A stretch of DNA of 64,000 nucleotides from Actinomadura macra NBRC 14102 (GCF_001552215.1 NZ_BCQT01000010.1:248001-312000), one strand, 5' to 3'. Shown: positions 33,529 to 42,980, counted from the first letter of the stretch. Notes: generated by a model from the sequence alone, not told the origin. Numbers and translations: made by a program.

Positions 33529-34657
33529 GACCCCCGGTTTGAGTGTCCGCCTCAAACTCACCCTCAGCTACGCCGGATTCCTCCTCGTCGCCGGCGCCCT
33601 CCTCCTGGCCGTGGTGTGGGTGTTCCTGCTGCGCTACGTCCCGGAGGGCGTGATCACCCCCGGGCCGAGCAACGACTGGCCCCGGGGACCGGCCCCGCAG
33701 TTCATCCCCAACCGCAACGACCTCCAGCGCGCCTTCGTCCCCCGCGCGGTCACGGCGATGGGCTTCCTGCTGGTGTTCGGTCTCCTGGGAGGATGGCTCC
33801 TCGCCGGCCGCATGCTCGCGCCCCTGACCCGCATCACCCACGCCACCCGCCTGGCCTCGACCGGATCGCTCTCCCAGAGGATCCGGCTACCGGGCCACAA
33901 GGACGAGTTCCGCGAACTCGCCGACGCCTTCGACACGATGCTTGAGCGGCTCGAAGCGCACGTCACCGAACAGCAGAGATTCGCGGCCAACGCCTCGCAC
34001 GAGTTGCGCACCCCGCTGGCGGTCTCGAAGACGATCCTCGACGTGGCCCGCACCGATCCGAACCGCGACACCGACGAGATGATCGACCGTCTCCACGCCG
34101 TCAATACCCGAGCGATCGACCTCACCGAGGCACTGCTGCTGCTCAGCCGTGCGGATCGGCGGTCCTTCGCCCGAGAGCGCGTCGATCTGTCCCTCGCGGC
34201 GGAGGAAGCCACCGAAACGCTCCTCCCCTTCGCGGAAAAGCATGGCGTCACCGTCGAGACCAGCGGCGACATCACTCCCACGATCGGATCGCAAGCCCTC
34301 CTGCTACAGCTGACCATGAATCTCGTCCACAACGCGATCGTCCACAACGTCCCCGGCGGCACCGTCAGGGTCCACACCGAGGCGCGGCCCGACGCGAGTG
34401 TGCTGCGGGTCGAGAACACCGGCTATCTGCTCCCGCCGGAACTTCTCCCGACCCTCCTCGAGCCCTTCCAACGCGGAACCGAACGCATCCGCACCGACGA
34501 ACAAGCCGGCGTCGGCCTCGGGCTGGCCATCGTGCACAGCATCGTCCGGGCACACGACGGCACCCTCGACCTCACCGCCCGCCCCGCCGGCGGTCTCCTC
34601 GTCACGATTCGACTTCCGGGGATGCCGCAGGCACCGTACGCGAGCAGGGCCCACTAG
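33521..34657 (+). CDS. VanS-like sensor histidine kinase
   Basis: GTG 33521 with GAGGGAG upstream overlaps the regulator stop. The 378-residue kinase has two membrane helices (LTLSYAGFLLVAGALLLAVV, then MGFLLVFGLLGGWLLAG) flanking a short extracytoplasmic loop of about 45 residues rich in Pro/Asn. A HAMP linker follows, then the phospho-His box ANASHELRTPLAV, the N box NLVHNAIVHN, and the G boxes ending GVGLGLAIV. The very short sensor loop resembles actinomycete VanS proteins. Its likely input is glycopeptide or lipid II stress, judged from gene context only. Confidence 0.9.
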   Translation: MDRTPGLSVRLKLTLSYAGFLLVAGALLLAVVWVFLLRYVPEGVITPGPSNDWPRGPAPQFIPNRNDLQRAFVPRAVTAMGFLLVFGLLGGWLLAGRMLAPLTRITHATRLASTGSLSQRIRLPGHKDEFRELADAFDTMLERLEAHVTEQQRFAANASHELRTPLAVSKTILDVARTDPNRDTDEMIDRLHAVNTRAIDLTEALLLLSRADRRSFARERVDLSLAAEEATETLLPFAEKHGVTVETSGDITPTIGSQALLLQLTMNLVHNAIVHNVPGGTVRVHTEARPDASVLRVENTGYLLPPELLPTLLEPFQRGTERIRTDEQAGVGLGLAIVHSIVRAHDGTLDLTARPAGGLLVTIRLPGMPQAPYASRAH

Positions 34658-34794
34658 TCCGGCGGCACTTGTGAGAGACCGCTGGTACCGACCCGATTCA
34701 AGAATCTTCTGCCCTATCACATCCGTTCGGGCCTCTCGCGCGAATACCCGATCGGAGGTCACAGGCCAGATTCCCGAGGATCGGAGTAGTCCCC

Positions 34795-35085
34795 ATGATC
34801 GGTATCCGCGGAGCCGTCACCACCAGCGCCCTCGCCCTCGCCGTCCTCACCAGCACCGCGGCCACAGCCACAGCCGCCGGTTCGGTGCTCGTCGACGGCG
34901 GCGGATACGGCCCCACCCGCCAGACCGCCCTCGACGCCGCCCTGGAGGATGCCCACGCCACGGCGCAATCCATCGGCTACTACGGACCCTGCACCACCAT
35001 CGGTGAACCGCAGGTCTTCTTCGATCCCGCCGACCCCTATGGGCGCTACTACCGTGCCCAGCTGCAAGCCAACTGCGAGGAGTGA
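34795..35085 (+). CDS. Small secreted protein, two cysteines
   Basis: ATG 34795 opens a signal peptide (GAVTTSALALAVLTSTAATATAA). The mature chain of about 68 residues has GGYGPTRQTALDAALEDAHA, an amphipathic helix, and two Cys (YYGPCTTIG and QANCEE) able to form one disulfide. The family is not named; similar small secreted proteins are common in actinomycetes. It follows the kinase by 137 bp on the same strand. Confidence 0.65.
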   Translation: MIGIRGAVTTSALALAVLTSTAATATAAGSVLVDGGGYGPTRQTALDAALEDAHATAQSIGYYGPCTTIGEPQVFFDPADPYGRYYRAQLQANCEE

Positions 35086-35125
35086 CACCGGCACCCAGAA
35101 TCTGCGGCGTCTCGGGCGGACGGGT

Positions 35126-35836
35126 TCACGAGGGCGGCGGGCACTGGCTGGGAAGCGCGACCCTTCCGGGGCTGTGCTCGAACGTGTCCATCATCAGCCA
35201 CTCGTCCAGCTCGGGGTCGTAGAGATTCTGGACACCGAATTGCAGCACCTGCCAGAAGGTGCTCGGATTGCGTTGATCGACGTAGATGTCGCCGAGCGCA
35301 AGCGGAAACCGAAGATATTTCCCTGGCGGCAGCTGCGGCGCGACGACACCGACCCTCCAGTGGTTCACGTGGCGCTGCGGATTCCACTGCAAGATCTGCC
35401 GCCCGACGTACCGCGCCGTCCTGAGCTTCTGGTTCAGTGCCTTCAGATCGAACCCGGGGATTCGCGAGCACTGATGCTCGTTGAGACCAGGCCATTTGTA
35501 GGTCAGCGTGTAGAGCGAGTTCCGATAGATCAGGTTCGTGAACCAGATCGGGTACCGCGGACCGCCCGCGACCATCTGGCTGTCGCCGTCTCGTCCCGTC
35601 CAGGTGAACGGGACCGTGATGTTCAGATCCCGGACGATCCATTTGCCTTTGCCGCGAAAGTCTCGCGGCAGCTGCGGTGGTCGTGGCGTGTGCGAGCCAG
35701 GCCCTTTCGCGTCCGTGGCGCCACCCGGCGGCCCAGTCCGGCTTGCGGCGAGGACTGGAGGCAGAGCCACTGGGACTACGGCGATCGGTCCGGCTAGTGC
35801 CGCAGATGCCACTCGACGTATATATGTCCAACTCAT
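35126..35836 (-). CDS. Secreted protein of unknown function
   Basis: ATG 35836 with GGGGGGA upstream starts a 236-residue protein with a signal peptide (ASAALAGPIAVVPVALPPVLAA). A Pro/Gly-rich linker follows, then a Trp/Tyr-rich domain (WIVRDLNITVPFTWTGRDGD, then YPIWFTNLIYRNSLYTLTYK, and later DEWLMMDTFEHSPG). The region RQILQWNPQRHVNHWRVGVV is also aromatic. No family is recognised. The longer frame to 36631 has no supporting start or domain. Confidence 0.6.
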   Translation of the reverse strand: MSWTYIRRVASAALAGPIAVVPVALPPVLAASRTGPPGGATDAKGPGSHTPRPPQLPRDFRGKGKWIVRDLNITVPFTWTGRDGDSQMVAGGPRYPIWFTNLIYRNSLYTLTYKWPGLNEHQCSRIPGFDLKALNQKLRTARYVGRQILQWNPQRHVNHWRVGVVAPQLPPGKYLRFPLALGDIYVDQRNPSTFWQVLQFGVQNLYDPELDEWLMMDTFEHSPGRVALPSQCPPPS

Positions 35837-36079
35837 GGTCCCCCCGGCTGCCGCTTCGCGCGCCGCCGTGACGCGGTGTCCATTCGCGGCCATGCCCTGC
35901 ACCGTCCCCGGCGTTGCCTGACCGATAACCCCCAGGCAGGTCATGAGCTGTCCCGGTCCCGGTGAGGGCGCGCCGATATCGACGAACCTGGGCGGGGCAA
36001 TCCGCGTCAGCGAACTCAACGGCGTGTATCCCGCGCACTTATCTCCCTCTGTCGACTCACCTTCGGAGGGATAGAGATC

Positions 36080-37153
36080 ATGTGGAACCGGACAACGCGC
36101 GCCCTCGCCCTGCTGGCGGCACCCTTCGCCTTCGCCACCACCGTCGTCCCCGCCCAGGCGGTCGCCGCGGCACCCGCCCACTACCAGCTGACCAGGATCA
36201 GAGACCTGAACGGCGCGTTCGGGAATCTTCCCCAGGCCATCAACGCCGCCGGCCACACTGCGGGCGAAGGCTCGTTCCCCGGTCACGGCGCCCAGGCCGC
36301 CTACCTCAGCACCAACCCGACTGAGCTGACCCACCTGCCGGGCATCGTGCCCAACGACCCGACCTTGGCGGACGCCACCGTGGCGTACGGCCTCAACTCC
36401 TCCGACGTCGTCGTCGGCGCCGCCTTCAACACGTTGCCGGTACGGCAGACCGCGGTGGTCTGGCGCAACGGCACCCCGACCGATCTCGGCATCCTGCCCA
36501 CCGACGGTCACGTCCAGGCTCGGGCGATCAACGACGCCGGCCAGATCGCCGGCACCGGTTTCGACACCGGTACCGCCTGGCTCTACCAGAACGGGAAGGC
36601 CACCGTCCTCGCGCCGCTGCCCGGTGGCCACGCCGCAGAGGCGTTCGGCATCACCGCCGACGGACGAGTTCTCGGCTTGTCCTCGACCTCGAACGACACC
36701 ACCAAGGCCGAGGCCACGGTGTGGCGCGACGGCACTCCGTCCGATCTCGGTTCACTGCCCGGCAGCACCTGGTCGGAGGTGCACGCCATGAACTCCAGCG
36801 GAGTCGCGGTCGGCGCGGCCGGGGTCGGCGGTGGCGAGTTCGCACCCCGGCATCCGGTGATGTTCGCGGGCGGCAAGGTGATCGACCTGTGGCCGGACCT
36901 CGGCGGCAGCACGTTCGACACGGCTCAGGCGATCAACAAGGCCGGCACGATCGTCGGTGACGGCCGCGGCGGCTGGGTGTACAGCAACGGCGTCCGCACC
37001 GACCTGAACACCCTGATCCCGCCGGACACGGGCTTGAGGATCACGGCCGCGTACGGCATCAACGACGCCGGCCAGATCGCCGCCTCCGCCACCACCACCA
37101 CCACGAACAGGCACCTCTCCTTCGCTGTGCTGCTCACACCGGACGCCGGCTGA
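36080..37153 (+). CDS. Secreted HAF-repeat protein
   Basis: ATG 36080 follows GGAGGGATAG. A 357-residue secreted protein (signal ALALLAAPFAFATTVVPAQA). Its body is a row of HAF-type repeats in which an INDAGQIAG or INAAGHTAG element alternates with a WRNGTPTDLGILP-like element (at least five copies, for example INDAGQIAGTGFD and WRDGTPSDLGSLPG). HAF proteins are predicted beta-propeller-like extracellular proteins of unknown role. It stands alone, convergent with the flavoprotein gene. Confidence 0.8.
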   Translation: MWNRTTRALALLAAPFAFATTVVPAQAVAAAPAHYQLTRIRDLNGAFGNLPQAINAAGHTAGEGSFPGHGAQAAYLSTNPTELTHLPGIVPNDPTLADATVAYGLNSSDVVVGAAFNTLPVRQTAVVWRNGTPTDLGILPTDGHVQARAINDAGQIAGTGFDTGTAWLYQNGKATVLAPLPGGHAAEAFGITADGRVLGLSSTSNDTTKAEATVWRDGTPSDLGSLPGSTWSEVHAMNSSGVAVGAAGVGGGEFAPRHPVMFAGGKVIDLWPDLGGSTFDTAQAINKAGTIVGDGRGGWVYSNGVRTDLNTLIPPDTGLRITAAYGINDAGQIAASATTTTTNRHLSFAVLLTPDAG

Positions 37154-37343
37154 ATCGAACCCGCCGTTTGGCGGACGGCCCACCGGGATCACGGTGACGG
37201 CGCGGAGCCCGCGCCGCGGCGTCCGGAAACGGCGGTGCCGGGACACCGCGGTGCCGGACTCGCCGGCCGCCGGCCCGGCCGCACGGTGGTCGGCGACGAG
37301 CACAGCCATATCGGCTCCGACACCGAGACCGAAGGGCGGCCGC

Positions 37344-38750
37344 TCAGGCCACCGAGGTATCGGGCCAGCGGTTCCCCGGGGTGAGCATTCGGTCGAGACG
37401 GGACGCCAGCGCCGCCGCTTGAGCGCGGATCTCGGGGATGGCGGTGGTCTCGTAGCGCAAACCGCGCAGGGTGGGGCCGAGGGTGAAGATCCTTTCGTGC
37501 GGACGTCCGGCGGCGTCCAGGACGGCCCCGGCGGCGTCGGCGTCCAGGCCAAGCCGTAGCGGATCCGGGCGCGCCGTACCGTTGGTGAACAGCTCGTCCA
37601 GGAACGGGACGCCGGCCACGTCGGAGGCCGGGCCGGTTCCGTTGACGAGCCAGCCGACACGCAGTTCGCGCGTGCCCGCCTCCGCGTCGATGGCGACCGT
37701 CACTCCGTCGCGGTCGGCGACGGCGGAGCCGACACGTCCTCGCAGGACCCGTAGGCGGCCGGTGGCGCGCAGGTGGGCGATACGGGACGCCGTCGCCGGA
37801 GGGATCCGATGCCGGTGAATCTCCCAGTAGCGAGCCACCAGATCGAGGAAGCGCCGTTTGTCTTCGGTGCTCAGCCCGCCCCAGAGCCGTGGCACGTGGG
37901 GGCGCAGGGCGTCGACGACCCCCTGCCATTCGCCGCCGTTGTCCTTCACCGCCACGCGCAGGGCGCGCATCAGCCCCGCAAGGTTCTGGACGTGGGCGGG
38001 TAGGCGGACGTCGGCCGGAGGGGGCGGAAGTGGGCGATGCGTCCGCGGCAGCAGACCGTGCCGGGACACCGCGAACACCACGCTCCCGGGATGGGTGCGG
38101 GTCACGGTGATGGCGATATCGACCATGGTCAAACCGGTCCCCGCCACCAGGACGGGTGAGCCGTCGCAGATGCCGGTCAGCGCATCGGGCACCCACGGAT
38201 CAGGGACGCAGCGGGGACCGGCCGGCACCCCTCGCAAGGCCGCCGGGGGACGGTTGCCGGTGGCCAGGACGACGGCGTCGGCGTCAAGGCGGCCCCCGTC
38301 CGACAGGGTCAGCCGTATCGGCCGTCCCTGCCCCGGTTCCCTGAGTGAAGTGACCGTCCCGGTCAGTTGGGTCAGGTGCCCCGCGGGCCAGGCTCGTCGG
38401 GCCTCGGCGAGTACCGCGCGTAGATAGCGTCCGTAGAGGCGGCGCGGAATGTAGTCGGCACCGGTCACGTCCTGCCCTTGGGCCCGGACCCACCGCAGCA
38501 GGTGATCCGGATCGCCTTCCAGCGCACTCATCCTGGTGGCGCAGACGTTGAGAAGGTGGTGCGAGTCGGTCGTCGCGTAGGCCTGCCCCAGCCCGTGGCG
38601 ACCGTACTGATCAATCAAGATCACGCGCGGCGAGACGCCGGGCCCCCTCCCCCGGAGCAGGAGGTGCGCGGCGGTCAGTGTGCCGCTGGCGCCGCCTCCC
38701 ACGATGGCGACCACCGGGACGGAGCCGCTTCGGCCTGCGAACTCACCCAC
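37344..38750 (-). CDS. FAD/NAD(P)-binding protein
   Basis: GTG 38750 is my choice; upstream starts at 38777 and 38792 are possible and none has a good ribosome-binding site. The protein has about 468 residues. It opens with a Rossmann motif (VAIVGGGASGTLTAAHLL), continues with GQAYATTDSHHLLNVCATRM as in the FAD_NAD(P)_binding_9 family, and has ADAVVLATGNRPP and a second dinucleotide motif VLVAGTGLTMVDIAI. It ends LGPTLRGLRYETTAIPEIR. It is a flavin-dependent oxidoreductase or hydroxylase with unknown substrate. No partner gene is adjacent. Confidence 0.8.
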   Translation of the reverse strand: MGEFAGRSGSVPVVAIVGGGASGTLTAAHLLLRGRGPGVSPRVILIDQYGRHGLGQAYATTDSHHLLNVCATRMSALEGDPDHLLRWVRAQGQDVTGADYIPRRLYGRYLRAVLAEARRAWPAGHLTQLTGTVTSLREPGQGRPIRLTLSDGGRLDADAVVLATGNRPPAALRGVPAGPRCVPDPWVPDALTGICDGSPVLVAGTGLTMVDIAITVTRTHPGSVVFAVSRHGLLPRTHRPLPPPPADVRLPAHVQNLAGLMRALRVAVKDNGGEWQGVVDALRPHVPRLWGGLSTEDKRRFLDLVARYWEIHRHRIPPATASRIAHLRATGRLRVLRGRVGSAVADRDGVTVAIDAEAGTRELRVGWLVNGTGPASDVAGVPFLDELFTNGTARPDPLRLGLDADAAGAVLDAAGRPHERIFTLGPTLRGLRYETTAIPEIRAQAAALASRLDRMLTPGNRWPDTSVA

Positions 38751-38962
38751 CCCACGATGGTATCCGATAATTCCCACAAGAATAATAGGCAAACGAGGGG
38801 TTCAGCGGCGGTGCCAGGCTCTCACGCGGGCGCCGGAGCTCAGGTATGCCGGAAGCGACGAGCATCGCCCCGCCCCCCTTCTCGTTGGACGGTTTCCTGG
38901 TTCGTGTGACATCTGCCCGCTCTGGACCACTTCTCAGTGTGACGGGAACGGAGGAGCGTGGG

Positions 38963-39526
38963 TTGAGCAGACGGGGATCGGCGATCGAGTGCGAGGCTCA
39001 GAGACCGACCGGGTGGTTCGACGACCTCTTCGGCCGGTACTTCCCCCGCGTCCACGCCTACGCGGTAACGCGGGTCGGGACCGCGCAGGCCGAGGAGGTG
39101 GCCAGCGAGACGTTCACCATCGCGTGGCGGCGCCGGGACGTCGTGCCGGACGTCCCGCTGGCCTGGCTGATCGGCGTCGCCCGCAACGTGATCCGCGAGC
39201 AGTACCGGGACGCGCTGCGCCAGAACCTGATCGCCGCGGAGCTGACCGCCTGGGCGGCGTCCGCACCGCTCACCGGCGACGTCGCGGAACTGATCACCGA
39301 TCGGGACGTCCTGCTGCGCGGGCTGGCCGCGCTGCCGGAGCGGGACCGCGAAGTCCTGATGCTGCTCAGCTGGCACGGGCTGTCCCCACGCGAGGCCGCC
39401 GACGTCCTCGGCTGTTCGAGGCCCGCGCTCACCATGCGCGTGCACCGTGCGCGCCGTCACCTCGACCGGCAGATCAGCGCCGCACACGACTCCGACCTTG
39501 ATAGTGGGGGAAGCACCGATGAGTAG
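38963..39526 (+). CDS. ECF sigma factor
   Basis: TTG 38963 is chosen because GGAGGAG lies six bases upstream; GTG 38939 and ATG 38846 are possible. The protein has about 187 residues. Region 2 reads WFDDLFGRYFPRVHAYAVTR, then AEEVASETFTIAWRRRDVVP and LAWLIGVARNVIREQYRDAL; region 4 reads LPERDREVLMLLSWHGLSP, then REAADVLGCSRPALTMRVHR. Its end overlaps the CU044_5270 gene by 8 bp. Pairing with a membrane partner is typical of sigma/anti-sigma-like modules that sense envelope signals. Confidence 0.88.
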   Translation: MSRRGSAIECEAQRPTGWFDDLFGRYFPRVHAYAVTRVGTAQAEEVASETFTIAWRRRDVVPDVPLAWLIGVARNVIREQYRDALRQNLIAAELTAWAASAPLTGDVAELITDRDVLLRGLAALPERDREVLMLLSWHGLSPREAADVLGCSRPALTMRVHRARRHLDRQISAAHDSDLDSGGSTDE

Positions 39527-40640
39527 GAAGACCGATCTCCTGGCGGCGTTGTCCGACATCCGTCCAGACCAGCTCGACCCTCCGGCCGACTCCGGACGGC
39601 TGGAACGGTTCCGCGCCATCGCGGCCTCAGGAGTGCCACCGCGTCGTCGAGCGCGCAGGCACCGGTCCGGTGTCAGGGTTCCGCGGCCGACCCGGTACAC
39701 CGTGGCGATCACCGCGGCGGCGGCCCTGGTCGCCGGCCTGGTCACCGTGCCACGGCTGGCCGGTGACGAGCCCTCGGCGCGGCAGGTTCTGCTCGCCGCC
39801 GCCACGGCGCTCGGGAACAGCAGCTCCGATACCGGCAGGTACTGGACAGCCGATCTCAGCACCTACACCACCGCCAGCTATGTGGGTGACACTCCAGCGG
39901 GGGCGTCCACGGCGAGACCTCTGTATCGTTACGAATCGACCTGCAATGCCCGGCTGTGGGCCTCTCGATCCAGCCGCGACACCAGCTGGCTCATCATCGA
40001 CTCGGTCACCGACCGGAGGCTGAGCAGTGCCGACGAGCGGGCCTGGCGGCGAGCCGGGGCGCCGGGAGTCCGCGGTTGCCAGATCTACGACACCAGCATC
40101 GGCATGCGGTCGGCTCCGCCCGCCGCGCTCGCCCTCCAGCGCAGCGTCCGCGCCGAATCGCGGGACGAGCCGACTTATCCGAGCGTCGCGGGCACTCCGA
40201 TCGCCCTCGATCAGATCGCCGAGTTGCCCACCGACCCCGGAGCGCTCAAGGCGGTATTGGATCAATGGTGGCTCCACGCCGCCTCATCGGCTGGAAGCGG
40301 GCCGGACGCAAAGGTGCCGACCCATGTCACCGTGCAGGAGATCGCCGACCTCCTGGTGAGCGCTCCCACGCCACCGGCCATGCAGGCCGCCCTGTACCGG
40401 GTCCTCGCCGGCCTGCCGGTCAACCGGAGCCATGGAACCGTCACCGACCAGCTCGGCCGCCGCGGAGTGGCCTTCTGGGCCGACAACGGAGCCGTGGACC
40501 AGAAGCTGATCGTCGATCCCCGGACCGGGCACCCCCTCGCCGTGGAGGGCTACCTCGCCGGCGAACTCGACAGCTTCACCCTCGTCCGCCGTCAAGGGTG
40601 GACCAACGCCCTCCCCACCCTGCCCGCCCATCGCTTGTGA
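39519..40640 (+). CDS. CU044_5270-family membrane protein, sigma partner
   Basis: ATG 39519 follows GTGGGGG and overlaps the sigma gene stop. The 373-residue protein has a cytoplasmic N-terminus (LAALSDIRPDQLDPPADSGR), one membrane helix (YTVAITAAAALVAGLVTVPRL) and a large extracytoplasmic domain. That domain includes RQVLLAAATAL, RYWTADLSTYTTA and LPTDPGALKAVLDQWW, which are typical of the CU044_5270 family. Members lie next to ECF sigma factors. The layout suggests an anti-sigma or signal-receiving role, which remains inference. Confidence 0.82.
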   Translation: MSRKTDLLAALSDIRPDQLDPPADSGRLERFRAIAASGVPPRRRARRHRSGVRVPRPTRYTVAITAAAALVAGLVTVPRLAGDEPSARQVLLAAATALGNSSSDTGRYWTADLSTYTTASYVGDTPAGASTARPLYRYESTCNARLWASRSSRDTSWLIIDSVTDRRLSSADERAWRRAGAPGVRGCQIYDTSIGMRSAPPAALALQRSVRAESRDEPTYPSVAGTPIALDQIAELPTDPGALKAVLDQWWLHAASSAGSGPDAKVPTHVTVQEIADLLVSAPTPPAMQAALYRVLAGLPVNRSHGTVTDQLGRRGVAFWADNGAVDQKLIVDPRTGHPLAVEGYLAGELDSFTLVRRQGWTNALPTLPAHRL

Positions 40641-40854
40641 CGGTTTAACGGACACCACCGCAATGCATTTGTCTGCGAGCCCTTACGTGGTTCGGATATG
40701 CCGGAAGACGTTGATTTCCACGCTTTGCTGCTGATCAACCTCGGTGGGACGCCCCCGCCGAACCACGGGATCAGCCGAAGGTCATCCGCCTGCGCCTCGG
40801 CGGCTAATCAGAGGCACGCTCCGGAAGCGGGGGCGTGCACCCAAGGAGGCATCA

Positions 40855-41769
40855 ATGCGCAGGATCATCGTGATGGCCACGCTCGCCACAGCGGCCGGTG
40901 TCGGAACGGCCACCGCCGCCAGTGCTCTGGCCCAGGGCCCCGGTGACGCGGCCGGAGACCAGGGCACCCGGCTGGTGGCCGGCAGTGAGCAGGGCTCGCC
41001 TGCACTGAAGGTGGTCGGCCTCACCGCCGACCAGCGGCTGGTGAGCTTCCAGACGACCGCGCCCGGCAGGGTGCGGGACCTCGGCAAGGTCGCCGGCCTG
41101 GCCGGCGACCGCACCCTGGTCGGGATCGACTACCGGGTACAGAACGGGACGCTGTACGGCGTCGGCGACAAGGGCGGGATCTACACGCTGCGCACCAGCG
41201 GCACGGCCACCAAGGTCTCCCAGCTCACCGTGGCGCTACAGGGCACGTCGTTCGGGGTGGACTTCAACCCCGCCGCCAACCGGCTCCGGGTGATCAGCGA
41301 CACCGGCCAGAACTTACGGCACAACATCGACGACCCGGCGGGCGCACCCGCCGCGGGCGTCACCGCGGCGGACGGGACGCTGACCAACCCGCCGGTGCCG
41401 CCCGCCCCGGCGGCCACGGCCACCGGGGTGAGCGGGGCCGCCTACACCAACAACGACCTCAACGCGAACACGGCCACGACCTTGTTCGACCTGGACACCA
41501 CCCTCGACCAGGTGTCGGTGCAGTCCCCCGCGAACGCCGGCAACCTGGCCCCGACCGGCAAGTTCGGCAGTGACGCCGGGCCCAGCGCGGGCTTCGACAT
41601 CTACAGCTCCGCGAAGGCCGGGACCAACACCGGCTACGCCGCCCTCAAGGTGCAGGGAGCCCAGCGGTTCTACCAGGTGAACCTGCTGACCGGTAGCGTC
41701 TCACCGACCGGGGCCTTCCCTGCGCAGCGCCAGGTCGTCGACGTGGCATTGCCGCTCAACCAGGGCTAA
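40855..41769 (+). CDS. Secreted DUF4394 protein
   Basis: ATG 40855 follows AAGGAGG. The 304-residue protein has a signal peptide (IVMATLATAAGVGTATAASALA) and one DUF4394 domain. The latter reads VVGLTADQRLVSFQTTAPG, then LVGIDYRVQNGTLYGVGDKG, FGVDFNPAANRLRVISDTGQ and, near the end, GYAALKVQGAQRFYQVNLLT. DUF4394 is a secreted beta-propeller-like domain of unknown function. It lies downstream of the ECF sigma operon and could be one of its targets. Confidence 0.88.
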   Translation: MRRIIVMATLATAAGVGTATAASALAQGPGDAAGDQGTRLVAGSEQGSPALKVVGLTADQRLVSFQTTAPGRVRDLGKVAGLAGDRTLVGIDYRVQNGTLYGVGDKGGIYTLRTSGTATKVSQLTVALQGTSFGVDFNPAANRLRVISDTGQNLRHNIDDPAGAPAAGVTAADGTLTNPPVPPAPAATATGVSGAAYTNNDLNANTATTLFDLDTTLDQVSVQSPANAGNLAPTGKFGSDAGPSAGFDIYSSAKAGTNTGYAALKVQGAQRFYQVNLLTGSVSPTGAFPAQRQVVDVALPLNQG

Positions 41770-41938
41770 GCACCCTCCACAGTCGGGGACACCCCGCCGG
41801 TCACGTCCCTGCCGCGTTTCGTCGCGGCGAACGTGACCGCCCGACGGACGACCGGGCGCGAGGATGCGGTCAAGCCTCCTCCGCCCGGCCGCTCCGTCCG
41901 GGGCCACGACGCTCAGGTGCGGTGCCGCCCGCACAGGC

Positions 41939-42511
41939 TCAGCGGGCCGACCAGAACGGGTCCCGGCCGATGAAGCCCAGCAGTCTGGTCTGGGTATCCG
42001 CGTCGTCGGGTACCTCGACGCGGCTGCCGTACTGGCCGGAGGAGCGGAGGACCTCCTCCATCGACTCCATCCCGCTGAGGAGCTCGGCGCAGAAGTCCGG
42101 GTCGAGCCGGTCGTCCTGGCCGGTGGCCCGGGAGAGATCCCACGTGTGCATGAACACGTCGGCGGTGTAGAACCGGTCGATCGCGGTCTGCAAGGGGACG
42201 CTGCCAATGTGCGGGTTGGTCAGTTCCCGTTGCGGGGTTTCCGGATCGTCCAATACCGCCTGCACGCCGTCGCAGTGGACCTGCCAGGCGGCGGCCGGAT
42301 CGTCGTCCACCGACGGTCCGCGGGGCAGCTCGATGCCGGCGCCGGAGGCCAGAAACCCGTGAAACCAGTCGGTCAGGTGACGCACCACGTCGCGGGCGGC
42401 CCAGTCGGCGACCGGGGACTGTGCGTCCCAGGATCGCGTCCCGCGGACCCGGTCGGTGAACAGCCCGGCGACCTGCCGGTGTCGCTCGGCCGGGTGCTCA
42501 GACAGCGCCAT
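41939..42511 (-). CDS. TIGR03086/DinB-like metal-binding protein
   Basis: ATG 42511 overlaps the SRPBCC stop by 14 bp. The 190-residue protein is of the TIGR03086 (mycothiol maleylpyruvate isomerase N-terminal-like) family: WAARDVVRHLTDWFHGFLAS with the first metal His, and later FYTADVFMHTWDLSRATGQD with the second. It ends LLGFIGRDPFW. Relatives bind a metal and often act with mycothiol. It is the last gene of the ArsR-SRPBCC-TIGR03086 operon. Confidence 0.88.
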   Translation of the reverse strand: MALSEHPAERHRQVAGLFTDRVRGTRSWDAQSPVADWAARDVVRHLTDWFHGFLASGAGIELPRGPSVDDDPAAAWQVHCDGVQAVLDDPETPQRELTNPHIGSVPLQTAIDRFYTADVFMHTWDLSRATGQDDRLDPDFCAELLSGMESMEEVLRSSGQYGSRVEVPDDADTQTRLLGFIGRDPFWSAR

Positions 42512-42980
42512 CGACGAGCATCCTCTCCAGCTTGGCGTAACCCTCGTCGACGCCGACCTCCATACCGCTGCGCAGCATCGCGTCGCGGCCTTCGAAGCTG
42601 TCGACCAGCGACTGCGCCCGCAGCCGCGTCCTGCCGTCCCCCAGGTCCTCGAACCACAACGTCTCCAGCGCGACCCCGTCCGGATCGCCCTCGAACGTAA
42701 AGGTCTGGACGATGCGGTCGGACCGTATCTCGTGGAAGCAGCCGTGGAACCGGTACTCGGTGCCGTCGCGCACCGCGACGTAGCGCCAGCTGCCGCCGGA
42801 ACGCGCGTCCCAGTGCTCGATCCGGGTGGACATGGCGTTGGGACCCACCCACCGGGCGAACAACGCAGGATCGGTGTGGGCGCGCAGGAGTTGCTCGGGC
42901 GTTGCCGCGAAGTCACGAGTCATCCGGATGACCGGGAGCCTCGGGTCGGCTTCAATCGCTGTCTCCGTGATCCTGTCCAT
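42498..42980 (-). CDS. SRPBCC (AHSA1-like) protein
   Basis: A 160-residue START/AHSA1-type fold: MTRDFAATPEQLLRAHTDPA, then LFARWVGPNAMSTRIEHWDA, GGSWRYVAVRDGTEYRFHGC and ALETLWFEDLGDGRTRLRAQ. Such proteins bind a hydrophobic ligand in a cavity. Its start overlaps the end of the ArsR gene by 29 bp and its end overlaps the TIGR03086 start by 14 bp, showing tight operon structure. Ligand unknown. Confidence 0.9.
   Translation of the reverse strand: MDRITETAIEADPRLPVIRMTRDFAATPEQLLRAHTDPALFARWVGPNAMSTRIEHWDARSGGSWRYVAVRDGTEYRFHGCFHEIRSDRIVQTFTFEGDPDGVALETLWFEDLGDGRTRLRAQSLVDSFEGRDAMLRSGMEVGVDEGYAKLERMLVDGAV

Noticed and set aside
35837..36631. N-terminal extension of the secreted protein at 35126
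   Set aside because: The extra 265 residues have no domain, and a signal peptide with its own ribosome-binding site begins at 35836.
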